From: Guadua angustifolia
Lineage: Eukaryota > Streptophyta > Magnoliopsida > Poales > Poaceae
DNA: 64,000 bases
Direction of reading: 5' to 3'
Assembly (NCBI GenBank): GCA_036346375.1
Contig: CM070510.1
Location: 65,940,376-66,004,375, forward strand
The first letter of the stretch is position 1. The number at the start of each line of letters is the position of its first letter. Positions 46,801-60,620 of the stretch are shown here, piece after piece. Both the position numbers and the translations under genes were made by a program. The notes below the pieces were generated by a model. That model saw only the letters and a program-made list of their open reading frames with translations. It was not told where the DNA came from and searched no databases.

Positions 46801-49800
46801 TGAGCATTCATATGACTCAGATTATACACCATCCTTCGAAAAGCTAGCAAAGGCTCCCTTGTCCACAGAGATGGTTGTGTACATCTTAGACGGTTTTCCC
46901 AATCCTTTGTTAACTTAAGAAACTTTGGATCGTCTGCACTGAAAGACTTATCAAGAAATGACTCATCTCCCAGCAGGGAGTTGAAGTCTTCCAACTCACA
47001 CAGCATGTGGAGCTTTACAATGTAAGGATATGCACGCATGTACGAGTCCATGCCTGCTGCAGCCAAAGGTACAAGCAATGCTTGCTTTGACTGGGCAATT
47101 TTTTCAGCAACCATAAACTGATCTTTGTTCATCATTGCCTTGAATATCTTAGCAAGACCCATGTCAAAAGAAGCATTGTTCTCAGAACTGCTGCACATGA
47201 GACCTTTGTCTGCCTCGGATAGATACTCATCCATGAGATCCCATCTCCCTAATCTCCAAGCTGCTTGTACTCCTTGCATGCACCAAGTTTTCTTATACTG
47301 AGGTATTCTACACACCAAACCGTCCACATGTGCAATCATGGCTTGAAGGTGGCACATGTTTAGCAAACAGTTGAGAACATCACAATGTCTATGGACAGAT
47401 TCAGATTCCATTTGCAAGGCCTGTTCACATAATGTCAGCACTTCGGCCCAATTTCCAGCTTTCTCATTGATGATAAGTTGATCTTGTAGGCTTGATGATT
47501 TCCTCAGATTAGCTAAACCTAAGAGGCCATCGGGCTCATCCAATCCTCCATATATTTCCATCAGAAAAGAGATGTCATCATCTGAAAAAGTGCCACTATA
47601 CTCTGCAGCTGGATTGGAGGACCCAGACTTTTCCCGGACATGAGATTCAAAATACATTAGAGCACGAGCATGAGCTTGACATCTAAACGATGCCTTAGCT
47701 AGAGTGACTTTAGGTATAGCAGCCAACAGCTCACTAACATTGCTACACTGCACCAGCAATTGTTCTTGGCCATAAACAGTATAGCTTTCTTTCAATTTAC
47801 CTCCATGCTTTCCAGCCATGGCATGACTAGACTGGGATAGAGCAATTTCCTGTTTGAGGTCATCAACCCATTGCCCAAGATTATCAAGTAGAGTGAAGAT
47901 GGCTTGAATACAGACCTCACTCTGTCCCCCAGTAATTCCATGAACAATAGCTCCACTACTTTCTGAAGCAGCTGCATTGAGAACAGACAACATTTCCTCA
48001 GTAATGCTTTGCCGAGCCTCTGTGGTTCCATAGCAAACAACATTTAAAACCAAATAAGGTAGGAGATAGATCGCAGTAGGCATGTCATGCCGAACAATTC
48101 CACGGCATGCACTAAAAATACCAGAACGCGATCCAGTTGCATGCGATGCCAACTTTCTAATCCAATAATATATCCACCTTCTAAAAGACATTGTTGGGCG
48201 ATATATTGGGCCAACTAAAGCAGCATCATTCGTGTTAGGAAGATGAAATCTTGAAGTCAAGCACGGTGCAATTATTTCCTTAACATAATTAGAAAAACGG
48301 CCCCACAACTTCTGACCCCTTTTGCTCATCTCGCAACTTGATTCCTTCCCGTTATTTCCATTCGGTAAAGATTGACATCCTGCCAATTTTAGTAGCTCTT
48401 GAATAGCCAAGGCAGCAGAATCTTGTACCGTAGTGTCAGATGCAGCTCTGAATGCCCTTGCAAGATGCTTGTGGATCAACTCAAATATAAGATCATCATC
48501 TGAACATTCAATCTTAAAGCGCTCACATGAAATTACTTTAAACTTAGCAGGATCAACGGCGCCTAGTGCACCAAGACAATCTGCGCAAACTAGTTTCAAT
48601 CTCTGGCCAACGACTGTCCTTGATTCCTCTGCACATCCTTTAAGTAAAGCCATAATTAAAGAGCTTATTACATCCAAATCAGCAATATCTTCACCAATGA
48701 TGAGAGCAGTAATATCTTCCCTTCTGGCATTGAATAATTTGCTCAGCTCACATGCTACCATGTACCTTACATTTAAGCTCTCATGGTTAAGACCATAGAT
48801 GGCATCCTTTAGATGGTCTTGCAGAGCCATTAATCCTCTGGCTTCCTGTATTACTTTGTTTACTTCTGACAAGGATGGTAAGCTAGGCAACAGCGGCAAT
48901 TCACGTATATGTTGTTTTAGCAAAATATTGTTTTTTACAACAAGTTCTTCAAGGATTTCAACAATTTTGCTCAGGTGCACAGAAGGACATTCTCTGCACC
49001 TTTCTAAAGACGGAATGAAAGCAGCTACGACTTGGGACATGACATACTTGATACTGGTAGGCGATACCTCAGCCAGTTGCTTTATGAAAAAATGTAAGAC
49101 ATCAAGACCATCCATTTGAAGAGCTTCCTTATCAATGGCAAAAATCAACAGAACCATAATCTTTGGTGCATGTGTGCTCAAATAAGGGCCCATCATCTCA
49201 ACCAACTTCCTTATACGCTGGAGAGCTTGTTTTTGAAGCTTCATGTCATCAGAATGAAGCATCTTCTTGTCAATGCCGTTGAGAAGCCGGACGAAATCAT
49301 TCTTCAAAAACTCAGGAAGGGTGTCATTGCATGTCAAAATTCTAGCGATATTCTGAATAGTCGGTGAAATTCTTGCTGTCCTGAAAATCAGAAGTTCAGA
49401 ACTTCATTATAACTCATTCAAAATTATACCTAATTACCTAAAGCAAGTATCTGGAGAACTGCGTGTATAATGAAAAGAAGAGTTACCTTCTATCTGTCTC
49501 AATCTGATCAGATTCACCAGGAAAACATACAATTTCGTCAAGCAGTGCTGGCAAAGCAGCTGCAAATATCTCTTTGCTATCAGTTCCTGTTTCAGTGTGA
49601 TAAAATTGTAGAACAGATGGCAAATGTTGTCCATCTTCATAAAATAGAGCGAACGAGAGCACTTTAGGCAACGAATTAACAATCAGTGGTACTAGTTCAG
49701 TGTTTAGATGGTTTGCCAGTCCATGCAGAGTAATAACTGCTTGGTCATTGTTTTGGTGAGACACGATAAGTTTCGGTATAACTGATGGAACCATTCTCCT

Positions 49801-52800
49801 AATCAGCTCTTCAGTCTTAATACCAACAACAGCCTCAGCAAATTCACTGATCATTATGGGATGAGTCAAAAGTCTAGATGACAGAAAATCATATAAATTA
49901 TCTCTAACATGAAAGTACTTCGAGAGGAAGAGTTCTATTCCTCCTTTGAAACAGTGAGTGCAGCATCTGTGAATTAATCTCAATGCAGTCATCCTTATGA
50001 TATAATCGTGGTTATCAAGCTGGCCAATAAGCAATACAAATGAGCAGAAAAAAACTTCTCCGTGAATATCACTAGCTTGAATAATTGCAGCAGTTGATTC
50101 CAAAAGAGTCAGTAGAATCTGAGAATCTTCAGCTTCAGTGAAAGCATGCTTTATTTTGTCCATGAATTTAAGTTCTTTGGTCCCTCCATTCATTCCCAGT
50201 CCATCAGAAAACAAAATATCCATAACACCCTTTTCCAAGAAGCAGCACACTACACCAGAAAATGCATCCCTGACAGCTTTCACTCCATGAAGTAGAAGAA
50301 AATCAACACATTGTACCCACTGAATTTTCATCTCAAGCAAAATCTCCCTGCTAGAATGCCTCAATATTCGAGGCAAAACTTCAATCATGGAAACTATACA
50401 TTCTTCGGAGGTCTCTGCATAGAGGAACTTGAAGAAAAGAGAGTGGGCCTTGAACATGTTAATTTTGAAGTCAACACTCTCATCTTGTGATAGTGCAATG
50501 TCCATGACAGAAATTTGCTCTTCAATGTGGACAGTTCTGATATCACATTGAGGGCACCAGAAACCTCTTAAGAGAAGATCTAATGTCGAGACTGGCGGTC
50601 CAGAGTGCTTGTCCAAGAACAGCTTGCAATGGTTCCCCACTTTGTCAGTACAATCAGTGGTTCCATTTAAACAAGATAGAAAACCAAGTGAAAAGGCAAC
50701 ACTTCTCCACACTTTCTTGAGTCCTAAAGCACCAATTGACCTGAAGAATAACAAGCCAACTGGAGGCTGTCAGAATTGCTGATCTAGACAAGCAAAGAAC
50801 TTAATACTAGAAGATGTTATATGCAAATTTGAATAAACTTCTATTTCTGAACCAAGACAATGCCTCCAATACTATTCCGTAACCAGAACTTTATCGTTGT
50901 GTTTCTTACAAAGCTTAAACTGGGAAAAAAATGCCTAATCTGAAATCATGGAAAAAGGAGCACATTTACTTACTCAAGTTTCCTGAACATCACTTCAAGC
51001 ATCCTTGGACCAGAGTACAACACAATAATGGGTAATGACAATAGAGCCTCATTTTGAACCTCTGCAGTTTCACTACAGATAGCTGATTCAAGGACTTCAA
51101 GATCACATTCAGCATTCAGTCTATTGCCTATCTTAGCAATAATTCGTAGCGAAAGGCATTTTAATTTCCAGTCTGAACATGTTTGAGTGGCAACATGACC
51201 ATCATCCCACACCAGTTTCAGCAAGCTGATGAGATCACCATATCTTGGATAAGCAAAATCTGCACTAACATCACCAATCAACCGAGGTCCATCTTCAAAC
51301 AGTTTAGTGTGTCCAGGAAGAAAGACTGCATAGACATTTAGGCAAAAGTTAAACCACAAAAGTTGAGAGAGAGCCATAACTTTGACATAACATCATGTAC
51401 TCAGGAATGTTTGGCCTGATATAAGCTCAAAGTTTATGAGGCTTATAAGCTTATGGCTTATGCTAGGACAAAGAGATTACTTATCTATAATCATACCCTT
51501 GTGATAGGCCTAAGTCCCCTTCCATATTGTAGATGCTTAGTTCAGGGAAGGGTGGATTGTTGGGGATGTAAGCTTGCAAGGGTGTATAAGCTGGACTTAC
51601 ACAAACAGCTCATTAGGACTTATTTCATAAGCTACCTGCCTACTTTATATGGCCAACAAGCCGTAAGCCCAAGAAGTTGGCTTATAGCATAAGCCTAAGC
51701 TACACAAATAATGGCTTGAGAAACAGCAAAAAGGAGCACCAAACTTCAAAAGGGATATTAAGCAATTGCACATGTATTACACTTCTTCCTAAATAAATAG
51801 ATAAATCAACCTAAGATTTCAAATATACTTCAAGAAAGTCACAACCCGCAAGCCTCGCAACAAGGTATGTACAAAATGCAAAATGATGCTAAATTAAAGA
51901 CATGCAGAAGACAGAGGAAAACCTCACATTGGAGAAGCATTACAGTGTGAAGAGCTTCAAGATATAGAGATATGTCAAAGGAAAACCAACATCCCTTTGT
52001 TGTCTGCATCATTCAAAATTGTTTAGGGTGTGTAAGTTAAAAAATGATGACAACCTGCAGTGAATTAACATGCAGGTCTCTGATGATTTCGGCTTACCTG
52101 CTTGCGAATCCAAGGAATCCAAGAAATAACTTGTTCAGAAATTCTAATAAACAGATTTGTCTTTGGATAAACATAGAATGAAAGACAAAGGAGACTAAGC
52201 GCTTGTATAGCGATCTCAGGCTCCAATGGATATGCCTTATGATTGCTAGGTGAGAGGAACTTAATAAGTGAACTTAGTGACAGCCAAAGATCATAACCAT
52301 AATCCTTTCCTAGTTCGTGTCCGATGCTAGCAGAAATTCCAGTAATCATAAATGAACCAGCAGAAAATCCTGATTCTGTCATCTTTTGACGTTTGGAGAA
52401 AATATTTCCCACGTTCTGAGCTATTCTTTTGTGGCCAACTTTTGTTACGTCAAATCCTTGAGAATTTGCCTGAAAGCTACTTCGATCGTCGCTGTCATCC
52501 ACAGATAAAAAATTCTGACCAAATTTGTCCACAACCAGTCGAATGCATTCAATCAGCTTGCCGCAAGGCTTTGGCCAGCAGAGCAACTTCAGAAGGATTT
52601 CTGGTTTCCATACTCGTGGGGAGCAGAGTTCGACTATTCTCTTGTATGCATTGCACATTGCAACCTGCAAAGGAGTAGCAGTAAGTATATGGAAGTACAC
52701 ATAGAACCTGGGAAAGTCATGTTGTTAACCTGAAGCTCTGAGCTTCTGCTTGTCTGTATTGCTGCTGGGAATACATTAACAATGTCAGTAGCCGTAGATT

Positions 52801-55365
52801 CAACAATATAACCAGGACACGAAGAATGCAGCGCATGAAGACAAGCACCCATTGAAAAGTCATAATATGCATCTCTGCAGAAAGCGTGGCAAAGTCTAAT
52901 GTTATTTGACAATGTTTCTGTGCACTCCAATAATAACCAGGCAAAAAAGAACTTGCTGTGTTTTACTCTCTTAAAGTCCCTTGCTATCATTCTAAACAGT
53001 GGATCAGCAAATATATAATTGAACAATTAACAATACCATTATCAGTTTCATCACTATAATACAACTTTACAGAAAGAAATTTCTCAATAATAGGCTACTA
53101 CATATGAAGCATATCCCGAAAAGGCAACACAGTAATGTTCTTGTGACAAAGTAAGCAAAAAAGTACATAAATTAGTGACCAAAAACACATGAAAATTATC
53201 ATACAGGAATATAGATTTGTATCCAATATTTTTTCCAAGTTCCAACCTATCTCCATTCAATGCAATATTTAATATTTTTTTTCTATTGTTACACTGTTTT
53301 GTAGAGAGAAAGATCTGATCCACAAAATGATCTTGGTTTATTACAAATTCACCTGTAACAGTGCGAAATGGATCATAATAAGGTATGCCAGGTAAACATA
53401 GGGGAGGTACATATAGACCAATATGCTTTGCTGTTACCCAGGATGCTTCCACATTGGTTCTTGGCATCTCATGTTAAGAAACATAGAGAAAACAAAGTTG
53501 GGACCAGAGGCATCATAAACATTGGCAAACATACATATCAGCATAGCAGATATGCAAAACCAAAAAAGCCAAAATCTGCAGAAGAATTTAATCTAGTAAA
53601 CTATCTATACTTTTCATTCATAAATTCCTTTGGTGTGACTGTTGACTGCTCCACTTGACATCATTGTAACGAGTGCAGTAATTTAGACAATTGGAAGAAA
53701 AATATAACAAGAGCATACCTGACATCAGAAATATCATTAACATCTTGGCTCAAAATGCACGTCATGGAACGAATAACTGTTTCTATAGGAAGGATCTCAA
53801 CAGTCATCACGGTTGCAACAATCCGTGCAAAATCAAAACAAACCTGTTTCACCAAATTGATTATCAATGTTCTTAGGTACATAGGTATAACAAAAGAAAT
53901 ACATAAAGGTTCAACTAAAAAGATTAATACCAACCTTGTGCAGGGATTCATCCCCGTAGCAGAGAACAGAACAAGCGGCAGAAACAAATGACCTGTTAAC
54001 AAGCCCTTCAACATACAGGGTCCCATCTGTAAGGCACTTGTTGACAAGTTTAATCAACGAAGTGGCAAATGGACGCCACCTTGTGTCACCTGTCAGATCA
54101 ACCAGCACGCCAGGACCATTCTTAGGCTGGCAACTGTCTGGGAGATCACTAAAAATCCCAGGTGAGTCCAAGATATCTGAGAAAGATCCACAGAGGCATT
54201 TAACTAAAAATCTTCCAGGAAGTACACCAGTTGGACTCTCCGCATGCTTTGATGCTACATATTGTACATCTGTTGGATTTTGCAACAAGATCAAGTTCAA
54301 ACCTTTCTTCATAACCTAATAAACTGAAATCACACGATTGTACATGGACTGTAACTAAATAAGAGGACAGGAACACAGACCATCTACTGCAACCATGGCA
54401 TCCAAGAAGAACTGCCTGTAGGCTTCTCGATCACCTGTTCGGAGAAGTGAGAGAAGAGACCAAAATGTGTCGAATATAATCTCATGCCTCGACCTGCAGC
54501 AGTGAAGACACAAGTATATATGTAAACAACAGGTAGCAAGTGAAATTCCTGCTTTGCCACTAGGATACGAGTATTCTGAAATTAAACTTCTAGTTATCAT
54601 TATTCCTTGAAGTTGAAGATATTCACAGGTATTAGATTTACACAACCATCCTTTGTTCAAATGACCACATTTCTTCCATGCCAACAAGCAACCCGGCCTA
54701 AATATTATTTCCTGTATCACGCACATAGCATCAGCCAAATACACCCCACGTCCCGCATGGCAAACGAGTATCGATGGACAATAAGCAGCACCGTATGTCC
54801 CCCAATGTGAGAGCAATTTGTCTAGACCTCAGCCACATATACAGACAAGGACACACGTCAACACGTGGTTACAATCAGGTCAGCTCCGAAACCCAAGCAA
54901 CCCTCAATTTGAGGTGCGATTGGGCTAGGGCTTGGGAAAGAGGAGGGAGGAAGGAACTACCGGAAGTTGGGCTCAGCGAAGAAGGGGAGGATGCGGCCGA
55001 TGACGCGGATGACGTCGGCGGCGCAGCCATTGAAGACGACCCCCGGGAACCTGCGCGCCGTGTAGGAGAGCAGCTTCAGTACCGCGGTCGCTTCCCTCTC
55101 GTTTGCTGCATCTCGTACGCGCGACCACAGAAACGGTCAGCACAATGACCCACCCCGTAGCCATCCGTGCGATATGAATGAAACCACAGGAGGATGGTGA
55201 GAGAAGGGGCAGCGAACCGGTGCGGCATGGGACGACGCAGTTGCGGACGAGGTTGGGGAGGACCTCGCGGAGCTTGGCCTCGAAGTGGACGGAGGCCGAT
55301 GTAGTGGCGGTGGAGGCGGTGATGATCTCTCGGAGCTCCTGGATGTGGCTGGAGAAGTTGGCCAT
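43894..55365 (-). CDS. ATR: ATR checkpoint kinase (PIKK family), complete, 2749 residues
   Basis: Fifteen coding exons on the minus strand: 55218-55365, 54961-55105, 54381-54493, 53935-54269, 53719-53843, 52730-52991, 52098-52664, 51928-52003, 50974-51325, 49487-50740, 46065-49380, 45428-45997, 44467-45090, 44161-44355 and 43894-44061 (TAA). All have GT/AG borders and the total is 8250 nt without a stop. The start is MANFSSHIQELRE at 55365. The order is: long HEAT-type helical solenoid (about 1-1600), FAT domain (to about 2300), kinase domain with the lysine segment PFLCKPKDD (about 2434-2442), the catalytic loop GLGDRHGEN (about 2584-2592) and metal-binding HVDFSC, then a FATC tail ending IWWMPWF. 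ATR with ATRIP senses RPA-coated single-stranded DNA and starts the replication-stress checkpoint. Length fits other grass ATR proteins. All key catalytic residues are present. Confidence 0.97.
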
Positions 55366-55923
55366 GGCCGGCGATAGCCGCCGCCGGAGCGGGAGCGGAC
55401 GGGGGCTCGGCACCCTTTCCCCTCCTGACTTTCGAACGGGATTGGGGACTCTACTCGGCGCGGCTATAAGCTCGTGGGTTCGCGCCTGCGGCCTTAGTTG
55501 GGCCTACGTCTAGGTCCAATGTTTGAACCCACTTCCTGGTTTATGGGCCTCACCTGAAACTCAAGTTCGGCCCAAATCACCACGACTGGTTTACGGACGC
55601 CTTTTTAATCTCTACTAATATAAATTTACAGTTGATGGCAGCGGTCCGTTCTTCTTAGCCCCCACCCCCGCACCATATCTCCAATAATGGCTGGTCATTA
55701 CAGTTAATTACTATGTCTCGATTTCTGATACCATCTCTCTAAATATGGTTGATTATTATAGCAAAATCGCTGATTATTGCTGGTAATTAATAGCCGGCCA
55801 ATTATTCCTTTTATAGCTACTAATATAAATTTGCAGTTGGTGGGCCCAGTGGTTTCTCGGCATCACCGGAACACGGTGATATCTACGTCGGCTTATCGCC
55901 GGCAAATCCTTATCGGCTTAACG
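55366..55923. other. ATR promoter side and spacer with direct repeats
   Basis: Bases 55366-55500 are GC-rich and form the probable ATR 5'UTR/promoter on the minus strand. CTACTAATATAAATTT plus ~12 related bases occurs at 55613-55640 and again at about 55817-55845, a direct repeat about 205 bp apart. Between them is an AT-rich segment (55731-55808, TCTCTAAATATG...TTAATAGCCGG) that recurs at 63305-63380. No TATA box was convincing. Confidence 0.5.
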
Positions 55924-56664
55924 ATGAACTCCTCGGGCATCAACAGTGCCGTGCCGATCAGAGGAGCAACACAGTAAGTGCATACATGTCGTATCTCTCT
56001 TCAAGCTTCTTGTTCTTAGGATGCACTAACTAGCAGTACATATCATTTTTCTTAAAGTTTTAGTTGCTTGCATATTCATCGTGGCATGTAACAGAAGTTT
56101 GGACAAACTTGCACGCTACTGCACAACGCTTGATGCATAATTTTTTCATCTGTTTTGGTTCAGAATCCCTGCAGTTGGTCCTGGTCCTGCGAAATTGTCT
56201 GGAGGAAATCTCCCAATACCAAACATGCCTTCATGGTGAGTGCAGAAAAGTTACATTTACATCTGTTTCTTGTTCAGATATTCCTGCATTTGTTTCATCA
56301 ATTTCCTTCTCACATTCACAACCTATGTGCTTCTCAGGGCCAAGTGGGTCGTTGGTGCCGTCATTGTTGCAATACCTATTTACAGAAAGATAAGAGCATT
56401 GGAAGGTAAATCGAAATCACATACACACCACTTGTATTGATCTTAGCATCACATACGGTGGAGAAGACGGCAGGGGTAGCGATCGAGGTGGTCGACACGG
56501 TGGCAGAGGCGACCGAGAAGATCGCCGGCGAGGTAGCTGACGCTTTTCCCGGCAATGAAAATCTCAAGGAAGCTGCCTCGAAGATTAAGACGGTCACAGA
56601 CGCGATCGATGAGGATGCCGAGAAAGCCGAGGCCCTAATCCAGAAGGTTAGGTTGATTACCTAA
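55924..56664 (+). CDS. Small one-pass membrane protein with acidic Ala/Glu-rich helix, about 135 residues
   Basis: Four exons join in frame with GT/AG borders: 55924-55973, 56164-56235, 56338-56405 and 56447 to the TAA at 56662-56664. Residues 1-41 are Pro/Gly-rich. Residues 42-57 (KWVVGAVIVAIPIY) form one membrane helix followed by basic RKIR. The rest is an acidic amphipathic helix with repeated VVDTVAEATEKIAGEVAD and AASKIKTVTD patterns, suggesting a coiled coil. If the GT at 56647 is used as a donor, a further exon is missing and the gene is truncated. I do not recognise a named family; it resembles small plant organelle-membrane proteins. A degraded copy lies at 62028-62372. It could be a real gene or a fragment carried by a transposon. 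Confidence 0.55.
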
Positions 56665-56754
56665 TTGACAATCGCCTTGCTGAATTTATCTTTCAGAGGT
56701 GGCGATGCTTGTATTTTATTGCTTAATTACAAGTTACTTTAGTGTTTAGATTAC

Positions 56755-56908
56755 TGGCAGAGGCAAGCGGCGAGAGAAGCGATGGCGATCCAGAAGACAC
56801 ACAAGTGCAAAGACTGGGTGGTGGCGGTGGCCCCTTTCTCCGAGGCGACTGACTACGCGACCATGGCGTGCACGACGAAGTGGGTGGCAAGGAAGGTGGA
56901 CTCCACAA
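56755..56908. other. Segment repeated at 63475-63640, function unknown
   Basis: A GC-rich stretch between the small gene and the gypsy element. It contains GCGATGGCGATCCAG, GGTGGCCCCTTTCTCCGAGG and GACTACGCGACCATGGCG, which recur in order at 63495-63580. Open frames exist on both strands but none is supported. It may be part of a gene captured by, or flanking, the retroelement. Confidence 0.5.
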
Positions 56909-59900
56909 TGCGCCATGGCATGGGTGGCGAGAAGGTCGGCGGAGGAAGGACTCAATGTACTCTTCTCCAAAACTTTCAACGCAATGAAGATTCCTCGCTC
57001 CGAGTTGAGGCGGGTTAAATCACCCTTCCACGGGGTAATTCAGGAACTTCTTCCGTCTCCACTCATACCAAATCACTTTACTACCACGTTCGAACCAAGG
57101 AGAATTTTTCGGACGGAGTACCTTAACTTCGAGGTGGTCGACTTCGGGGCTGATATCACGCCATTCTCAGGAAGGCCCACGCTGGCAGATTCATGGCCGT
57201 GCCATTATACCTACCTCGTCCCGAAAATGCGGTAGAGGGTGTAATCTCCGTACATGGCGATGTCAAGCGGTCGTTCATCTGCGACAAAGAAAGCTGCGAA
57301 ATGGCTGAAGTTCAAGAGATAACAGACGATAGAAAGAAGATCCGGCAGGCGGCCGCGTATCAAGAAGATGAAGGAGAAGTGCCGACCAGAAAGCAGGCTA
57401 AGACAAGCTTGAAGCCTGATGAAGGGACGAAGAAGGTGATCCTCGACCCGTCTAACTCCAGCCAGACAGCTTTGATTGGGACGGGCCTCACCGCCAAATA
57501 GGAAGACGCGCTCGTCACCTTCCTCCAGGCCAACCGGGACATCTTCGCGTGGAAACCATTCGACATGCCCGGCGTTCCCAGGGAGGTGATTGAGCACTCT
57601 TTGAATGTTGACAAAAAGGCCAAACCCATCAGCAATGGCTTCAAGATTCGCTCCAAGGCAGAAGGAGGCCATCAAGGAGGAAATCACGAAGCTTTTAGAA
57701 GGCAGGGCTTTATAAAAGAAGTACCATCTGAATGGTCAAGCGAACCGGTCTTGTTCGCAAAAAGAATAAAAGTCAAGCGCGCATGCGCTGTTGATTATAC
57801 CGATCTCAACAAGGCTCGCCCAAAAGATCCTTCGGGTTGTTTCGTATTGACCGGTGGTAGATTCCACGGCGAGTCAGCGAACTCCTTAGCTTTCGGATGC
57901 CTACTCGGGGATATCACCAGATTAGGCTAAGGAGGAAGATCGCATCGGACTTCATTCATCACTCCGTTTGGAGCATTTTGCTCGTCCACAATGCCATTCG
58001 GCTTGAAGAACAATGGTAGCGACTTACCAACAGCTATAATACAATGGTGTGTTTTCATTCCCAGATTGCAATGTGGAGGCATACGTTGATGACGTTGTCG
58101 TCAAATCTCGGACGAAAAAGACCTCATATCGACTTAGCGAAACCTTTGAAAGCCTAAGGGCCTACAAGATGAAGCTCAACCCGAAAAATGCGTCTTTGGA
58201 GTACCGTCTCGAAATTACTCGATTCATTGTTTCACAGCGAGGCATCGAGGCAAACCCGAAAAAAATCAATACAATTCGAAGATGAAGCCTCCACCAATCA
58301 GAAAGACGTCCAAAAGCTCACTGGATGTATGGTGGCACTCGGTAGATTCATTTCACGTAGGGTCAATGGAATGCCTTTTTCAAACTTCTAAAGAAGCAAG
58401 TAATTTTCAATGGACCACTGAAGCACAAGAAAGCTTTCGAAGAATTGAAGACGTTCTTGTCATCCCCACCTGTGCTGATTCCCCCAATGCCAGAAGAACC
58501 CCTCTTGCTTTATATCGCCGCAACAACTCATGTAGTCAGCGCGGCAATTGTGGTAGAGCGGAAGGAAGAAGGGCACCTCCGAAAGTCCAAAGGACTGTCT
58601 ACTTCGTCCGATGAGGTATTAGGAGAGTGCAAGGTACGCTATCGCCAAGTACAAAAACTACTATACGCCGTGGTTGCTTGCCTCTGCAAACTCAAGCACT
58701 ACTTCCAAGAACATTCAATCACTTGGTCACCACCTTTCCGGGGGGACATACTCACTGGCCAGGGAAGCCCTTTGGGAGGATCGCAAAATGGGCGGTCGAG
58801 CTCGAGCCTTTGAAGTCTCCTTGAGCCACGAGCGGCAATAAAATCTGTACTTGCGATTTCATTACCGAATGGATAGAGTTGCAATCCCCAACGAACATTG
58901 AAGAAGCGGAATATTGGACAATGTACTTGACGGATCTCTCATGCTTTCGCCAGCAGCGAGGCGAGCGTGGTCCTCATATCTCCAACAGTGAGCGCTCAAA
59001 TACGTCTTGCAAATCCACTTCCCAACATCAAACAACGCCAAAATCACGAAGCGCGATCCACCGGACTTCGTGCATCGCGATATCTCTGGGTATCCGGCTA
59101 ACAATTGAGGCGACTCCATCTTGGTGATCAATCAAGTCAAAAGGATTGGTCATGTATCGAGGACATCATGATTCGACATCTTGCCAAGAGTACTGAAGCT
59201 TGAAGACAAGTTTGACGGTGGAGCTCATTCATGTGCTCACCGTGACAATGAAGAAGTGAGCGAATTGGCAAGGCCGGGTTCCACTAAGACCCATCGCGAC
59301 CGCGGGGGTTTTGTTGAAGAAATCTACAAACCCTCGATAAGCCAAAAGCGATGAAAGAACAAGTCGGAGAGAAATCCAACGAGAGAGGTCCTAGTCATCG
59401 GCCATGATTGACGGCCCCTTTTCTCAATTACCTATTGAAAGACGAACTTCGAGAAGACCGAAACGTAAGTAGAGCGCATTTCGCGCAAGCAAGAAGAGCT
59501 ACGTGGTGGTAGGAGAAGAGTTATTTGGGAAGAGTGCCTCTCGAGTTCTAAAGGCGATGCATATCGCTGAAAGAAGGAAAGAAACTACTGTGGAAATCCA
59601 CTGAATTTGTGGGCATCACTTGGCGTCTAAGCACATCCGGTAGGCAAGGCATATCGACAAGGCTTCTTCAGTCGATCGCCAGTATCCGACGCAGAAGACA
59701 TCGTCCGAACTTGAAAAGGCCGGTTCAGCTTGTTTCGCCAAATACTGCGTACACCTTTCGCTAAAGCGCAAACAATTCCGATCACTTGGCGTTCGCGATG
59801 CAGGGGCTTGACATGGTCGGCCCATTAAAGAAAGCTCAAGGCGGTTTCACTCACCTCTTTATGCGCATTTAACAAATTCACTAAGTGGATAGAGGCAAAA

Positions 59901-60620
59901 CCAATGGCTACCATCACGGTGACCAAAGCCAAGGAATTCTTCCAAGAAATTGTGGTAAGATTCGGCTGCAAAAGCAGATTATCACGGACAATGGAACCCA
60001 ATTCGAGGAAAAGACTTTCAAGATCGTCGATAAGCTCGGCATCAAAATTTGCCATTCCTCCGCGGGCTCATCCAGAAGCAATGGTCGTGGAAAGAGCAAA
60101 TGGCATGGTCTTGCCGCAGCTTAAAGGCACGGATCTTTGACCGTCTCAAATCAGACGCCACCCGATGGGTGAAGAAGCGCCATCGGTACTCACGAGTGAG
60201 AACCACCCCTAGCAGATCTCACGGGCATCACCCTCTTCTACGGTCCACGGCTCGAGGCGGTCCTACCTCACCGATTGACCTTCTTGGATCCTCTGTCCGG
60301 AGCTTCAAGGAGGACGAGTCGAGGAAGCGAGAATGGAAGATATCGGACAGTTCGAAGAGGCAAGAGAGATCGCCGTGGTCCGATCGGCGAGATACTTCAG
60401 CCTACGCAAGATCACGACCAAACGTCGTCAAACCGAAGCGTTCTCCAAGAAGCGATTTGGTTCGATAAAAGTCGAAATATGAGCACAAGTTATCTCCAAA
60501 TTGGGAAGGCCCTACATCGTTGGCGAAATGTACGCGTCGAGGCCTCTGAAGCTTAAACGAGAAGACAGCGCCATTATCAATAACTCATGGAATATAGAGC
60601 ACCACGTCGCTTTTTATTCT
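56909..60620 (+). mobile_element. Decayed Ty3/gypsy retrotransposon (Tat-type) pol region
   Basis: Plus-strand frames, broken by many 1-3 base indels, show the pol order. A protease-like region lies at about 56925-57300 (LFSKTFNAMKIPRSELRRVK). Reverse transcriptase lies at about 57500-58120, with DMPGVPREVIEHSL, CAVDYTDLNKARPKDP and the active-site box AYVDDVVVKSR at 58079-58111. RNase H follows at about 58380-58830 (LLYIAATTHVV, HYFQEH, KWAVELEPL). Integrase covers about 59790-60160 (GLDMVGPLKKAQGG, FTKWIEAKPMATIT, ERANGMVLPQ). A TAG at 57499 and constant frame shifts make it non-functional. Clear LTRs were not found around it. Confidence 0.88.

Noticed and set aside
48433..49119. Open frames of 106-121 codons on the plus strand
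   Set aside because: They are antisense shadows of the long ATR exon 46065-49380.
53935..54315. Longer version of ATR exon 4 starting at 54315
   Set aside because: It would break the phase from exon 3; the acceptor at 54270-54271 (CCAACAG) restores the family sequence and phase.
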